Shown here one piece after another: positions 55,065 through 64,000 of a stretch of DNA of 64,000 bases. Below the pieces are notes generated by a model, which did not search any database, was not told the DNA's origin, and worked only from the letters and a program-made list of their open reading frames with translations. Numbering within the stretch: position 1 is the first letter of the stretch; each line of letters begins with the position of its first letter. A program made the position numbers and the translations under genes. This DNA comes from Pythium myriotylum (lineage: Eukaryota; Oomycota; Peronosporomycetes; Pythiales; Pythiaceae), in NCBI GenBank assembly GCA_023091665.1, contig JALJCQ010000026.1:620001-684000 (forward strand), read 5' to 3'.

Positions 55065-56207
55065 CCAATCTCGCCGAACGTTCAGCGCGAGACGGCGACC
55101 TGGCTGCTGGACGAAATGTGGCCGAATGCGACACGAAGAGCGAGAAGCTCATCAGCGACTCGGGCGATCTGGCCGCTCATTGGAGGAAATCCGACCCCAA
55201 AAGACAGTCATTCTGACATGCCTAGAATAGACGCCCCTAGGAGCTCTAATAAAGTGACCCACAGTACTTCTTGAAGTCCCCACGAGAATCTGAGGTGGGC
55301 GACTGGAGTCGTCGACGGAGGAAGCAGCCATGTCGTCGTTGCAGTGTTGGATGGGGGAGGCTGGGCTGTGGCGCGGGGCGGGGCGTGCGCGTCGGTCGGT
55401 CTCTGCACGCGCGACAAAAGACGGTGTCCTGGGTGGGTCCAGCCGGGTGTAGCCGTGGACTAAGTGAGCAATCCGTCGGCGAACGTACCCTCTGGCCGTT
55501 CTGCCTCGATGCCGCTGGCGTAGGTGGCGCATTCCCTGTCGCTCGCTGTCAAACGAGCGCTGCGGATCCCTTTAGCAGGTTGAAGCGCTTGTCTGTCGTC
55601 GGTCGTGGGGTCGGAGGCAAGTGAGATGAGCAGCTACGCAGCAATCACTCCGAGTGTACCCTCAATACAAGAACTCAGCATGCGCCCTACGAGAAACAGA
55701 GCCACGGTACGCCATAGAAAACCAAACGGCCAAGCTGGCTCGAATAGACGACCGGGTAGGGTTGTGGCACAGACAGGGCGTTGTCCAACGGACACACGCC
55801 TGGCACTTGCACTGGCAGCTGCAAACCCACGGTCTTCTGACCCGGATGAGTCAAACCCAGACCCAGCCCATTCTGAATACCATCTGACGGGATGTGACGG
55901 GTCTGGGTCGTGTCGCAGACCCGTTTACGCCTGGATGATGGGTACAGCAGGGGGGCAGAGGGTACGCGTAACCCTCATTCACGGGCACGTGGGGTGGAAA
56001 ATTTGGGAGATCCTCGCGGAAACAGTGAGACACGGAGAGCCACATCCAATTCAGGCAGGGCGACGACAAAGGATCGTCTTGTCCAGACTATACCGAGGCG
56101 AGACGACCTGTGGACCGCGTAGCTAGGGAGACCACGCCAACTCAAAGACGCCAACCCTCACAAATTCACTTTTCCTTTTCTCGGGATCTACACAAGCTCA
56201 GTACAAG
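55065..56207. promoter_or_regulatory. Intergenic region and promoter of actin 1
   Basis: 1.1 kb between bZIP-11 and actin 1. No gene is seen. The last 60 bp before the actin ATG are CT-rich (ttcacttttccttttctc), resembling a pyrimidine-rich transcription-start flank of highly expressed genes. Confidence 0.5.
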
Positions 56208-57338
56208 ATGGCGGACGACGACGTTCAGGCATTGGTGGTGGACAACGGCTCCGGCATGTGCAAGGCCGGTTTCGCCGGTGACGACGCTCCGCGCGCCGTC
56301 TTCCCGTCGATCGTCGGTCGCCCGAAGCACCTCGGCATCATGGTCGGCATGGACCAGAAGGACGCGTACGTGGGTGACGAGGCCCAGTCGAAGCGAGGTG
56401 TGCTGACGCTGAAGTACCCGATCGAGCACGGCATCGTCACGAACTGGGACGACATGGAGAAGATCTGGCACCACACGTTCTACAACGAGCTGCGTGTGGC
56501 CCCGGAGGAGCACCCGGTGCTGCTGACGGAGGCGCCGCTGAACCCGAAGGCCAACCGCGAGCGTATGACGCAGATCATGTTCGAGACGTTCAACGTGCCG
56601 GCCATGTACGTGAACATCCAGGCCGTGCTGTCGCTGTACGCGTCCGGTCGTACGACGGGCTGCGTGCTCGACTCTGGTGATGGTGTGTCGCACACGGTGC
56701 CGATCTACGAGGGTTACGCTCTTCCGCACGCGATCGTGCGTCTGGATCTTGCTGGCCGCGACCTGACGGACTACATGATGAAGATCCTGACGGAGCGTGG
56801 TTACTCGTTCACGACGACGGCCGAGCGCGAAATTGTGCGTGACATTAAGGAGAAGCTCACGTACGTGGCGCTCGACTTCGACCAGGAGCTCAAGACGGCC
56901 GCCGAGTCGTCGGGTCTCGAGAAGTCGTACGAGCTTCCGGATGGTAACGTCATTGTCATCGGCAACGAGCGTTTCCGTACCCCGGAGGTGCTCTTCAACC
57001 CGTCGATGATCGGCAAGGAAGCCAACGGTATCCACGACTGCACGTTCCAGACCATCATGAAGTGTGATGTCGATATCCGTAAGGACCTCTACTGCAACAT
57101 CGTGCTCTCGGGTGGTACCACCATGTACCCGGGCATTGGTGAGCGTATGACCAAGGAGCTCACGGCTCTTGCGCCGTCGACCATGAAGATCAAGGTCGTC
57201 GCGCCGCCTGAGCGCAAGTACTCGGTCTGGATCGGTGGTTCCATCCTGTCGTCGCTCTCGACGTTCCAGCAGATGTGGATCTCCAAGGCCGAGTACGATG
57301 AGTCGGGCCCGTCGATCGTGCACCGCAAGTGCTTCTAA
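56208..57338 (+). CDS. ACT: Actin 1
   Basis: A 376-residue single-exon actin starting [16 protein letters not shown]. It contains the ATP-binding [15 protein letters not shown], the second-domain [10 protein letters not shown] and the terminal I-V-H-R-K-C-F. It is full length (conventional actins are 374-376). It polymerises into microfilaments. A 506-nt stretch (56340-56845) is base-for-base identical to the other actin gene on the opposite strand; the flanks differ synonymously. A short hairpin (GAGGCCTAC at 57350-57358, GTAGGCCTC at 57371-57379) follows the stop codon. Confidence 0.98.
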
Positions 57339-57349
57339 ATTAGATATGA

Positions 57350-57379
57350 GAGGCCTACGTGGGAGCTGGTGTAGGCCTC
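57350..57379. repeat. 3'-flank hairpin of actin 1
   Basis: 9-bp perfect arms, 12-nt loop, 12 bp past the stop codon. It would lie in the 3' UTR. Confidence 0.7.
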
Positions 57380-57622
57380 GTCGCTCACTTCTCTGCGCTG
57401 CGAGTCTTGAGGCTTAAGTGCTTCGGCTCCTTGCATCGTGCAAGCGCTGAGCAGCAGTGACGGTGGACGCTGCTTCGACCTCCTGCATAGGTTTTTTCAC
57501 CACACTCTTCCTTCATTATCGTACCAAGGAAAAGTCATATAATACAGTAATTTGTGCCAAAAGCTCCTTCATGAGTCCACCATTATCTATATCGAGCCTC
57601 CGTTGCTCCATTGTTCTGTTGC

Positions 57623-59071
57623 ATGTGCTCTGCAACCATGACCTGTACTGCCGACCGTCTCCACAGCTTCTACGCGTTCAGCTCGTCCGCAACCAGGCGT
57701 CGTGGCAAGTGGATCGTGCTCGTGACCACGCCGCTGCCGGCGGTGCTGGTCATGACGCTGCTCGAGGCCCTGCCGCTGCAGCCACCGGCGCGCGGCCTTG
57801 CCCACAGCTCCATGACGTGGCTCCATTTGTGGATCTGCGGCGTTCTTGTCGGCGTGTCGGTGCTGGCCAAGCTCAGCCGCTTGGTGGCCGTTGCCCACGT
57901 GGGCTGGCGCGCCGCGTGTGTCATCATTGGCGTCTCCAACACGTGCGCCGTTCTCTCGCTCGTCTTGCTGGCCCTCTGGATCGGCTACCCGCTGCCCTTC
58001 ACCTTCAACATGAGCCAACCCGTCTACACACCCATCTTCCTGTCGCTGACGATCCGCGCCGTGGGCTGGCGTCGCCTCGCGAGTCAGGGGCCACTGCTCT
58101 GGGCGCTGATCGCCATCCTGCTCGTGCAGGTCGCGCAGACGGCCGTCTACCCCATCTTCCAGTTCCTCTGCGCCGGCCTCGCGCCGCGTCACCAGCCGCT
58201 CTTCGCGCTGCTGCTGCCGGCGCTCAAGCACGGCTTCAAGGCGCTCTACGCACGAGCGCTGCGCGGCACGCCCGACGTCAAGCCCGCGGTCGTCGTCTTG
58301 TGCGTGGAGGTCTTCCACGCGCTCTTCATCTCGCTCGGCGTGCAGACCAGCCAGAGCGCCTGGACACTGGCGCTCGTCATCGCCGTCGATGTAGCCACGA
58401 CGGTCTTGTCGCTCCTGCGTATTCGGCGTCGCGTCCATGGCCTCGCTGCGCTGATGGACGCCGCCGGTCACTCGCTGCGGCCTCTCGAGTGCGCGCTGCA
58501 TCTGCTCAGCGACCGAGCGACACGTGAGGCCGTAGCTGTGCGAGAGTCGCCTCGCCCACCGCACTCGGTCGCTCCGTCGAGCCTCTCGGTCGCGCCCACC
58601 AAGTCGCCGGCGCCAGAGCTTGTGTCCGAGGCCCATCGACGTCGCCTCGACGCTTTGCCAATGCCAGAGCGAGTCGCGTTCGTCGCCCAGACGCTCGACC
58701 TGCTCCACACGACCGAGCAGTTCATGCTCACCGAGTACGTCAAGGTCGTGGTGCCCGTGGTCTACAGCATCTACCTCAGCGCGGCCTCGCAGATGCCCAA
58801 CCGCATATTCTATCCGCAGCTCAAAATCTTGACTCCAGTCGCATACGAACGCACGATGCTCTCGGTGCTGGCCTACGCGGGGCTCGAGCTGCTCACAATC
58901 CTGCCGATTGACCCGATGCTCCGACAGAAGCTCGGGTATCGTACCCTGGACCAGCTCACCCACGCGCTGCACAGCGAGAGGCAGCTCATCATGATCGAGC
59001 TTGCCATGCTGCTCGTCTACATGACGCAGGCGTCGCTCGAGCATTTCGGTAAGCACGTGGCACTGGCATGA
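57623..59071 (+). CDS. Multi-pass membrane protein of unknown function
   Basis: About 482 residues from the ATG at 57623, or 477 from an ATG at 57638. There are about six hydrophobic segments in the first 260 residues (V-L-V-M-T-L-L-E-A-L-P, W-I-C-G-V-L-V-G-V-S-V-L). A cytosolic Ser/Pro-rich loop holds S-V-A-P-S-S-L-S-V-A-P, and two or three further segments follow (V-V-V-P-V-V-Y-S-I-Y-L; L-I-M-I-E-L-A-M-L-L-V-Y-M). No family is recognised; it may belong to an oomycete-specific group. It lies between the two inverted actins, with about 285 bp upstream and 194 bp downstream. Confidence 0.7.
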   Translation: MCSATMTCTADRLHSFYAFSSSATRRRGKWIVLVTTPLPAVLVMTLLEALPLQPPARGLAHSSMTWLHLWICGVLVGVSVLAKLSRLVAVAHVGWRAACVIIGVSNTCAVLSLVLLALWIGYPLPFTFNMSQPVYTPIFLSLTIRAVGWRRLASQGPLLWALIAILLVQVAQTAVYPIFQFLCAGLAPRHQPLFALLLPALKHGFKALYARALRGTPDVKPAVVVLCVEVFHALFISLGVQTSQSAWTLALVIAVDVATTVLSLLRIRRRVHGLAALMDAAGHSLRPLECALHLLSDRATREAVAVRESPRPPHSVAPSSLSVAPTKSPAPELVSEAHRRRLDALPMPERVAFVAQTLDLLHTTEQFMLTEYVKVVVPVVYSIYLSAASQMPNRIFYPQLKILTPVAYERTMLSVLAYAGLELLTILPIDPMLRQKLGYRTLDQLTHALHSERQLIMIELAMLLVYMTQASLEHFGKHVALA

Positions 59072-59265
59072 GGAACGCACTCATTGGAGATGTTCGTGAT
59101 TACAGGCGTCGATTTCAGTTTCCGCTTTGGATGGCTCCACTAGCAACCCGATTCATTCAACTCACTCAACGTGTTCGGGTACTACTTATCCCAGCTTCCT
59201 ACAGTAATTACTTGTGGCGCCGAAGCACTCAAGCCTCTTCTGTCGAGACGCCACGCGTAGGACGC

Positions 59266-60393
59266 TCAGAAGCACTTGCGATGCACGATCGACGGGCCTG
59301 ACTCGTCGTACTCGGCCTTGGAGATCCACATCTGCTGGAAGGTTTGTAAGGAAGCCAGGATCGAACCCCCAATCCAGACCGAGTACTTGCGTTCGGGCGG
59401 GGCAATCACTTTGATCCGCATCGTTGCCGGAGCTAGAGCCGTGAGCTCCTTCGAAAGTCGCTCAGCGATCCCTGGATACATCGTCGACCCGCCCGAGAGC
59501 ACAATGTTGGTGTACAAATCTCGGCGAATGTCGACGTCGCACTTCATAATAGTCTGGAATGTGCACTCGTGGATGCCCGCAACCTCACGGCCGATTTTGG
59601 ACGGCTGGAACAACACTTCGGGTGTGCGGAAGCGCTCATTGCCTATTACGATTACGTTGCCATCCGGAAGCTCGTAGCTCTTCTCCAGCTCACTGGACTC
59701 GGCAGCCTTCCGTAGCTCATTATCGTAATCCAACGCCACGTACGTGAGCTTCTCCTTGATGTCACGCACAATTTCGCGCTCGGCCGTCGTCGTGAACGAG
59801 TAACCACGCTCCGTCAGGATCTTCATCATGTAGTCCGTCAGGTCGCGGCCAGCAAGATCCAGACGCACGATCGCGTGCGGAAGAGCGTAACCCTCGTAGA
59901 TCGGCACCGTGTGCGACACACCATCACCAGAGTCGAGCACGCAGCCCGTCGTACGACCGGACGCGTACAGCGACAGCACGGCCTGGATGTTCACGTACAT
60001 GGCCGGCACGTTGAACGTCTCGAACATGATCTGCGTCATACGCTCGCGGTTGGCCTTCGGGTTCAGCGGCGCCTCCGTCAGCAGCACCGGGTGCTCCTCC
60101 GGGGCCACACGCAGCTCGTTGTAGAACGTGTGGTGCCAGATCTTCTCCATGTCGTCCCAGTTCGTGACGATGCCGTGCTCGATCGGGTACTTCAGCGTCA
60201 GCACACCTCGCTTCGACTGGGCCTCGTCACCCACGTACGCGTCCTTCTGGTCCATGCCGACCATAACACCGAGATGTTTTGGTCTCCCGACAATGGAAGG
60301 GAACACAGCTCGTGGTGCATCGTCGCCGGCGAAACCGGCCTTGCACATTCCCGATCCATTGTCAATGACGACGGCTTCTACGTCCAAGTCCAT
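59266..60393 (-). CDS. ACT: Actin 2
   Basis: A 375-residue actin starting [15 protein letters not shown] and ending I-V-H-R-K-C-F. It is almost identical in protein to actin 1. The central codons (59759-60264 on the plus strand) are identical to actin 1 at DNA level, whereas the first about 130 nt and the last about 500 nt use different synonymous codons (for example TTG for CTC). This pattern is expected of gene conversion between the inverted copies. Both are presumably functional. Confidence 0.98.
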
Positions 60394-60540
60394 TTTGAGG
60401 TTTGCGAATCAAAAAGCAGAAGGCAGAATGCGGGGGACGAAGCATTTGTGTCAGTGGCCAACGGGCACATTCAGCTATCTATCAAAAAGTCAACGGAAGG
60501 ATCGGACTCCGTGTCGCACACACGCCGCGTCTCACATTTC

Positions 60541-61499
60541 TCACTGCTTGCTCTTATCTTCCGCGTCGGCGGGAAGGACAAAGTTGCGCAGCCGGAGCAC
60601 GGAATTGTTGGCGAAGTAGTCCTGGGTGACGAGGAAGAGAGGTAGCATGACGAAAACCTGGGCGATGAGCAGGCCGACAACGTTCTCCATGGTCGAGTGG
60701 AAGTACGAGGCCGTGTAGAAGAGCGTGTAGATACTCACGGCGCTCAGTAGCACCATCCAAAACTGGAGCACTGTCTTCTTGAAAGTCGGCCCGGCGAACT
60801 CGACGCTGAGCGCGAACCATTCGAAGAGGGTGATGGCCAAGTAATGCGACACGAGCAGCACGATGTGGTCCGAGTGGTCAAAGTGCGGCGAGCAGCGCTT
60901 GTTGCGGCGCAGATCCTTGTACCAGCACGACGAGTCGGCGAGGGAGCCGAAGAGCAGCCCCACCGCCGCGTGCTCCACGCGGTTCAGGCCCATGTAGAGC
61001 ACGACGGTGCGCAGCGCCATGACGCCGACGTAGAGGGCGCCGCGACGCACGACCACGCGGATGCGTGGCATGGTCGGCTGCTCGGCCAGCATGAGGATGA
61101 TGTAGTTGAAGACGACGGCCAGCATGGGCAGCACCCACGCGCCCTTGAAGGACGCGAGCACGGGCGAGAGGCTCATGCCGTAGTGGCACGGCGCCTGCGT
61201 GTTGCGGCCGCTCGCGTCACAGCAGACGATCTCTCTGTCGTCCACGCGCACCCAGTTGCTCGCGCATCTAGTGAGCAGCGCCACGGGTCAGTCGTGAGTT
61301 TCTCTCTTTTTCTCATTCGCACTCACTGGCCCTTGACGCGCACGAACTTGTGGGGCGCGCGCGCGGCCGCCCAGCCCACGAGCAGCAGCAGCAGCGCGTT
61401 GACGACGACGAAGAGTCCGCGCGCGTCGATCTGCCGCGCGCGCAGCAGCGCCCGGTGCGCCACCGAGAGCGCCGGCTCCGTGCGCTTGAGCAGGAACAT
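60541..61499 (-). CDS. FITM2: FIT-family (FITM2-like) ER lipid-droplet protein, two exons
   Basis: Exon 1 (61327-61499) and exon 2 (60541-61267) join across a 59-bp phase-2 intron (61268-61326, GTGAGT..CACTAG), giving 299 residues. About six membrane segments are predicted. The motif F-D-H-S-D-H (His about 189) and later Y-F-H-S (His about 250) correspond to the two catalytic histidines of FIT proteins (F-D-x-S-G-H and Y-F-H). FIT2 enzymes are ER acyl-CoA diphosphatases required for lipid-droplet budding. The G of S-G-H is D here, and the N-terminus is short and hydrophobic. The assignment rests on these motifs and the topology; a PAP2-like phosphatase is the alternative. Confidence 0.7.
61268..61326 (-). 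other. FIT-like gene intron (59 bp)
   Basis: GTGAGT donor, CACTAG acceptor, phase 2. It joins V-K-G to Q-C-A-S-N-W. Confidence 0.85.
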
Positions 61500-61738
61500 G
61501 CTGGGCACTGGTGGGGGGCGCCCTCTGGAAACGCATAGCAGGAGGTTCTGGGTGAGAAGGTTGCGCGAAGGTGGCGGGGATGGGCGCGCGGGCCACGGGG
61601 CGAACCCTTTCTCACTCGCTCTCTCTCGCGAAGGGCTCGCTTCTCCCCCTCCGGCCCCGATGGTGCGTAGCGTGGCGCGCCTTCCGTGCCGCTAGTGGCT
61701 AACGTCTAACCGCCGAGCAGCACGACCCGCGCAACCAA

Positions 61739-63811
61739 ATGGAGAACCTGCTCCACCAGATCGTCCAGGAAGAGCAGGCCAAGATGAAGCAGCTCGGCTT
61801 CGTCGAGACCTGGATCCCGTCCCCCGAGAGCGCCGCCAAGTGCTCGATCTTCATGAGCGCCAACTGGCACATCTGCCGCCGCCTGCTCATCGTCGTCGTC
61901 TCCGGCAACGGCATCCAGCCTGGCATCTGGAGCCGATCGCTCGTGCTCGAGAGCCAGGAACTGCCCAACCAGTACCGCTCGGGCTCCATGCTCCCCTACG
62001 TGCACACGGCGCTCTCCAAGGGCTACGGCGTCATCGTCGTCAACCCGAGCACCAACCACATCACCATCAACAACGAAAAAGTGCCCATCCCGTACTCGAG
62101 CACGCCCGAGATGCACGTGCGCTACGTCTGGGAGACCTACGGCGTGCGCACGGCCTGCAGCCAGGTCTACCTTGCCGCCTACGGCCGCGGCGGCCCGCTC
62201 GCCAAGCACCTCGTCTGCACACAGCCGCTGCTACGCTCCAAGCTCGCGGCCTGTGCGTTTATCGAGTCGAGCCATCGCATCGAGGCCGACGACACAGAGG
62301 AAGTGCGGCAGTTGCTCGGCGCGCGCGCCATCAACTGGCAGCGCTCCAAGGAGCCCCCGGGCAGCCAGCTCCAGGACTGCGCACAGCTTGGTTGCCTCAG
62401 TCTCTCAGCGGGCGAGCCGCGTGGCATTGAGCAGAAGTCGAGCAACACAGCGTGGACGATCGCCGCCAGCATGGATACGGTCTTTGCCTTTTTCGAGAGC
62501 GCGCGCGGCTCCATGCCCGACGAGCCCATGGAAGACGAGCTGCTCATGGACGAGATGTCGCGGCTCTCGCAGTACGCCTACGCCGGAGCAGCTGCCGTGG
62601 CTATGTCGTCGTACCAGAAGGAACATTTGGACGACGCCGAGATGCTCCCGGATGACGACGGCCAGGGCGGAAACGGCCGCACGGCGCGGCGAAGCATGGT
62701 GATCTCAACATCGATGAGTGTCAACGACTTCGACTTGCTCTCGGTCGTGGGCAAGGGCGCGTACGGCAAGGTCTTCCTGGCCAAGAAGAAAGCCGGGCGC
62801 AACGCTGGACGCGTGTACGCGATGAAAGTGTTGCGCAAGCAAGACGTGTTCCGGAAAAAGCAGGTTGAGCACACCAAGTCGGAACAGCGCATCCTCAAGC
62901 ATGTAGAGCATCCGTTCGTGGTGCGTCTGCGCTACGCCTTCCAGAACAACCACAAGCTCTATCTCGTCATGGACTACTACTCGGGCGGCTCGCTGTTCGT
63001 CCACCTCCGCAAGAACAAGTTTTTCTCGGAGATGCGCGCCAAGTTCTATGCGGCTGAGATTTTTCTCTCACTGGCGCACTTGCACCACATGCACATCATG
63101 TATCGCGATCTCAAGCTCGAGAACATCCTCATGGACAGCGAGGGCCACATCGCCATCACCGATTTTGGGCTCTCGAAGGAGGACGACGAAGGCTCGACAT
63201 TCGTCGGCACGCCTGAATACCTAGCGCCCGAGCTTCTCTGCAGTCAACGCACAGCATCCTCATACGGCAACAGCGTCGACTGGTGGAGCTACGGTGTGCT
63301 AGTGTACGAGATGATGCAGGGCCAGACGCCGTTCTGGGACAAGAACCGCCGGCAAATGTTCCAGAACATTTTGTCCAAGGAGCCCGAGTTCGCAAGCGAC
63401 CACTTCTCGCCCGTGGCAATCGACTTTCTGCAGCGCCTGCTCGTCAAGAACCCGCGTCGCCGCTTGGGCTGTGGCGAGAGCGGACCCATGGAGATCATGC
63501 AGCACCCGTGGTTCCACGGCGTCGACTGGGACGCGCTGCTCCAGAAGCGGATCGAGCCGCCGTTCAAGCCACAGTCGCAGCGCGACAGCACGACGCGCAT
63601 GAGCGGACTCGCGGCCGATCTGCAATACGTGCCCAATGTGTTCAAGCAGCAAGAAGTCGCCGACTCGCCCGTGGTGAGCGTGCTCGGGTCGTCCAACGGC
63701 CCGCAGACCATGCACTTTGAGGACTTCAGTTACATGGGCAGTGACATCATGGGCTCTCGCCGCACATCGCTCTTCCGCGAGAGCGACCTGCGCATGGAGC
63801 TGGGCGACTAG
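61739..63811 (+). CDS. Arb2-like domain fused to an AGC-family protein kinase
   Basis: 690 residues. Residues about 1-290 resemble the Arb2/FAM172 alpha-beta-hydrolase fold (W-I-P-S-P-E-S, V-V-S-G-N-G-I-Q-P-G-I-W-S-R, G-S-M-L-P-Y-V-H, Y-G-V-I-V-V-N-P, Y-S-S-T-P-E-M-H-V). Where a nucleophile elbow G-x-S-x-G would be expected it reads A-A-Y-G-R-G-G, so the domain is probably non-catalytic. Residues about 329-591 are an AGC kinase: G-K-G-A-Y-G-K-V, A-M-K-V (Lys about 361), Y-R-D-L-K-L-E-N, I-T-D-F-G, and a T-loop T-F-V-G-T-P-E-Y, the PDK1-type site. A C-terminal hydrophobic motif F-E-D-F-S-Y lies near residue 660, as in S6K/Akt-type kinases. It probably couples RNA- or chromatin-silencing machinery to AGC signalling, which is speculation. 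Confidence 0.88.
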   Translation: MENLLHQIVQEEQAKMKQLGFVETWIPSPESAAKCSIFMSANWHICRRLLIVVVSGNGIQPGIWSRSLVLESQELPNQYRSGSMLPYVHTALSKGYGVIVVNPSTNHITINNEKVPIPYSSTPEMHVRYVWETYGVRTACSQVYLAAYGRGGPLAKHLVCTQPLLRSKLAACAFIESSHRIEADDTEEVRQLLGARAINWQRSKEPPGSQLQDCAQLGCLSLSAGEPRGIEQKSSNTAWTIAASMDTVFAFFESARGSMPDEPMEDELLMDEMSRLSQYAYAGAAAVAMSSYQKEHLDDAEMLPDDDGQGGNGRTARRSMVISTSMSVNDFDLLSVVGKGAYGKVFLAKKKAGRNAGRVYAMKVLRKQDVFRKKQVEHTKSEQRILKHVEHPFVVRLRYAFQNNHKLYLVMDYYSGGSLFVHLRKNKFFSEMRAKFYAAEIFLSLAHLHHMHIMYRDLKLENILMDSEGHIAITDFGLSKEDDEGSTFVGTPEYLAPELLCSQRTASSYGNSVDWWSYGVLVYEMMQGQTPFWDKNRRQMFQNILSKEPEFASDHFSPVAIDFLQRLLVKNPRRRLGCGESGPMEIMQHPWFHGVDWDALLQKRIEPPFKPQSQRDSTTRMSGLAADLQYVPNVFKQQEVADSPVVSVLGSSNGPQTMHFEDFSYMGSDIMGSRRTSLFRESDLRMELGD

Positions 63812-63931
63812 ATGGCCGCGTGGGCCGGCCGACCGGGCGACGTCGCTTTCTCTCTCTTGCTTTTTCTCTTCAAGTGGTTTTTGATTGTAAAGATAAGTTT
63901 GTTTCAACTCGTTTTTCCTGTATTGACGCGC

Positions 63932-64000
63932 TTAAGGCACGACGCGGATGCCCATGGACTTGGCCGAGCCGATGAGGCTCTTGCAGATGGACGGGAGGTC
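63932..64000 (-). CDS. MRPL11: Mitochondrial ribosomal protein L11 (uL11m), C-terminal fragment
   Basis: On the minus strand the last 22 codons before the TAA at 63932-63934 read S-L-I-G-S-A-K-S-M-G-I-R-V-V-P, matching the C-terminal helix of mitochondrial/bacterial L11 (I-V-G-S-A-R-S-L-G-I-R-V-V in animals). The rest lies beyond the window. L11 forms part of the large-subunit GTPase-associated centre. It is too short to judge more, but this motif is characteristic. The kinase gene's stop is 120 bp away, convergent. Confidence 0.75.
   Translation of the reverse strand, partial: DLPSICKSLIGSAKSMGIRVVP

Noticed and set aside
55065..56207. Open frames upstream of actin 1
   Set aside because: Short, overlapping and motif-free. 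Treated as promoter and spacer.
56166..57323. 385-residue minus-strand frame across actin 1
   Set aside because: Antisense to actin. The same artefact appears opposite actin 2 because the codons are identical.
57587..59080. 497-residue minus-strand frame
   Set aside because: Antisense to the multi-pass membrane gene; hydrophilic, Arg/Gln/His-rich, no motifs.

Overview
The window is nuclear DNA from an oomycete (stramenopile, Peronosporomycetes). This rests on several signs. Genes are compact and intron-poor, and the introns I could place are mostly 55-67 bp with GT..AG ends. A close match to the oomycete Inr core promoter sits at 20199-20214. There is a large family of bZIP proteins with basic regions of the form N-R-E-[S/A/C]-M-x-R-x-R, and two near-identical actin genes. 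Genus cannot be fixed from this window. I see no bacterial operons, rRNA, tRNA, CRISPR or intact transposon.

Layout. (1) 1-12.6 kb is a tandem array of six related APC-superfamily carriers of the polyamine/amino-acid (PUT-like) type. Five are on the minus strand, one of them only an N-terminal fragment at the window edge, and one is on the plus strand. They are separated by gene-poor spacers that carry perfect inverted repeats. (2) 12.6-17.3 kb holds three bZIP genes. (3) 17.3-30.2 kb holds ordinary cellular genes: a four-RGS-domain protein, a small membrane protein, an importin-5-like karyopherin, a UVSSA-like protein, PDCD5, a hypothetical membrane protein, a DOT1-like methyltransferase and a PX-RING protein. 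(4) 31-38.7 kb holds three MATE transporters, with a TFIIB-like/C2H2 protein and the mitochondrial zinc-finger protein DNLZ/Zim17 lying between MATE 1 and MATE 2. (5) 39.1-43.2 kb holds a leucine-rich-repeat/coiled-coil protein and a SWI3/SMARCC-like SWI/SNF subunit. (6) 43.5-55.1 kb is a block of eight more bZIP genes. (7) 56.2-60.4 kb holds two actins in inverted orientation around a multi-pass membrane protein. (8) 60.5-64 kb holds a FIT-family lipid-droplet protein, an Arb2-domain/AGC-kinase fusion and the C-terminus of mitochondrial ribosomal protein L11.

The most distinctive content is the set of eleven bZIP paralogues. All carry a long conserved C-terminal module of about 200 residues (G-W ... 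F-x-K-x-F ... N-[ED] ... FR ... G-[RG] ... R-W-E) that I cannot assign to a named family. Two adjacent members replace the near-invariant DNA-contacting Asn of the basic region with Thr. One member has a perfect 27-bp palindrome, with TGAC/GTCA bZIP half-sites at its centre, just upstream of its start codon. Other observations are a 506-nt block of apparent nucleotide identity between two actin genes whose flanks differ at synonymous sites (gene conversion), an Arb2-like domain fused to an AGC kinase, and a TFIIB-like factor with an expanded zinc ribbon and added C2H2 fingers.

Translation starts were chosen at ATG codons. Splice sites were inferred by reading GT..AG pairs that restore homologous frames. 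No database search was possible.
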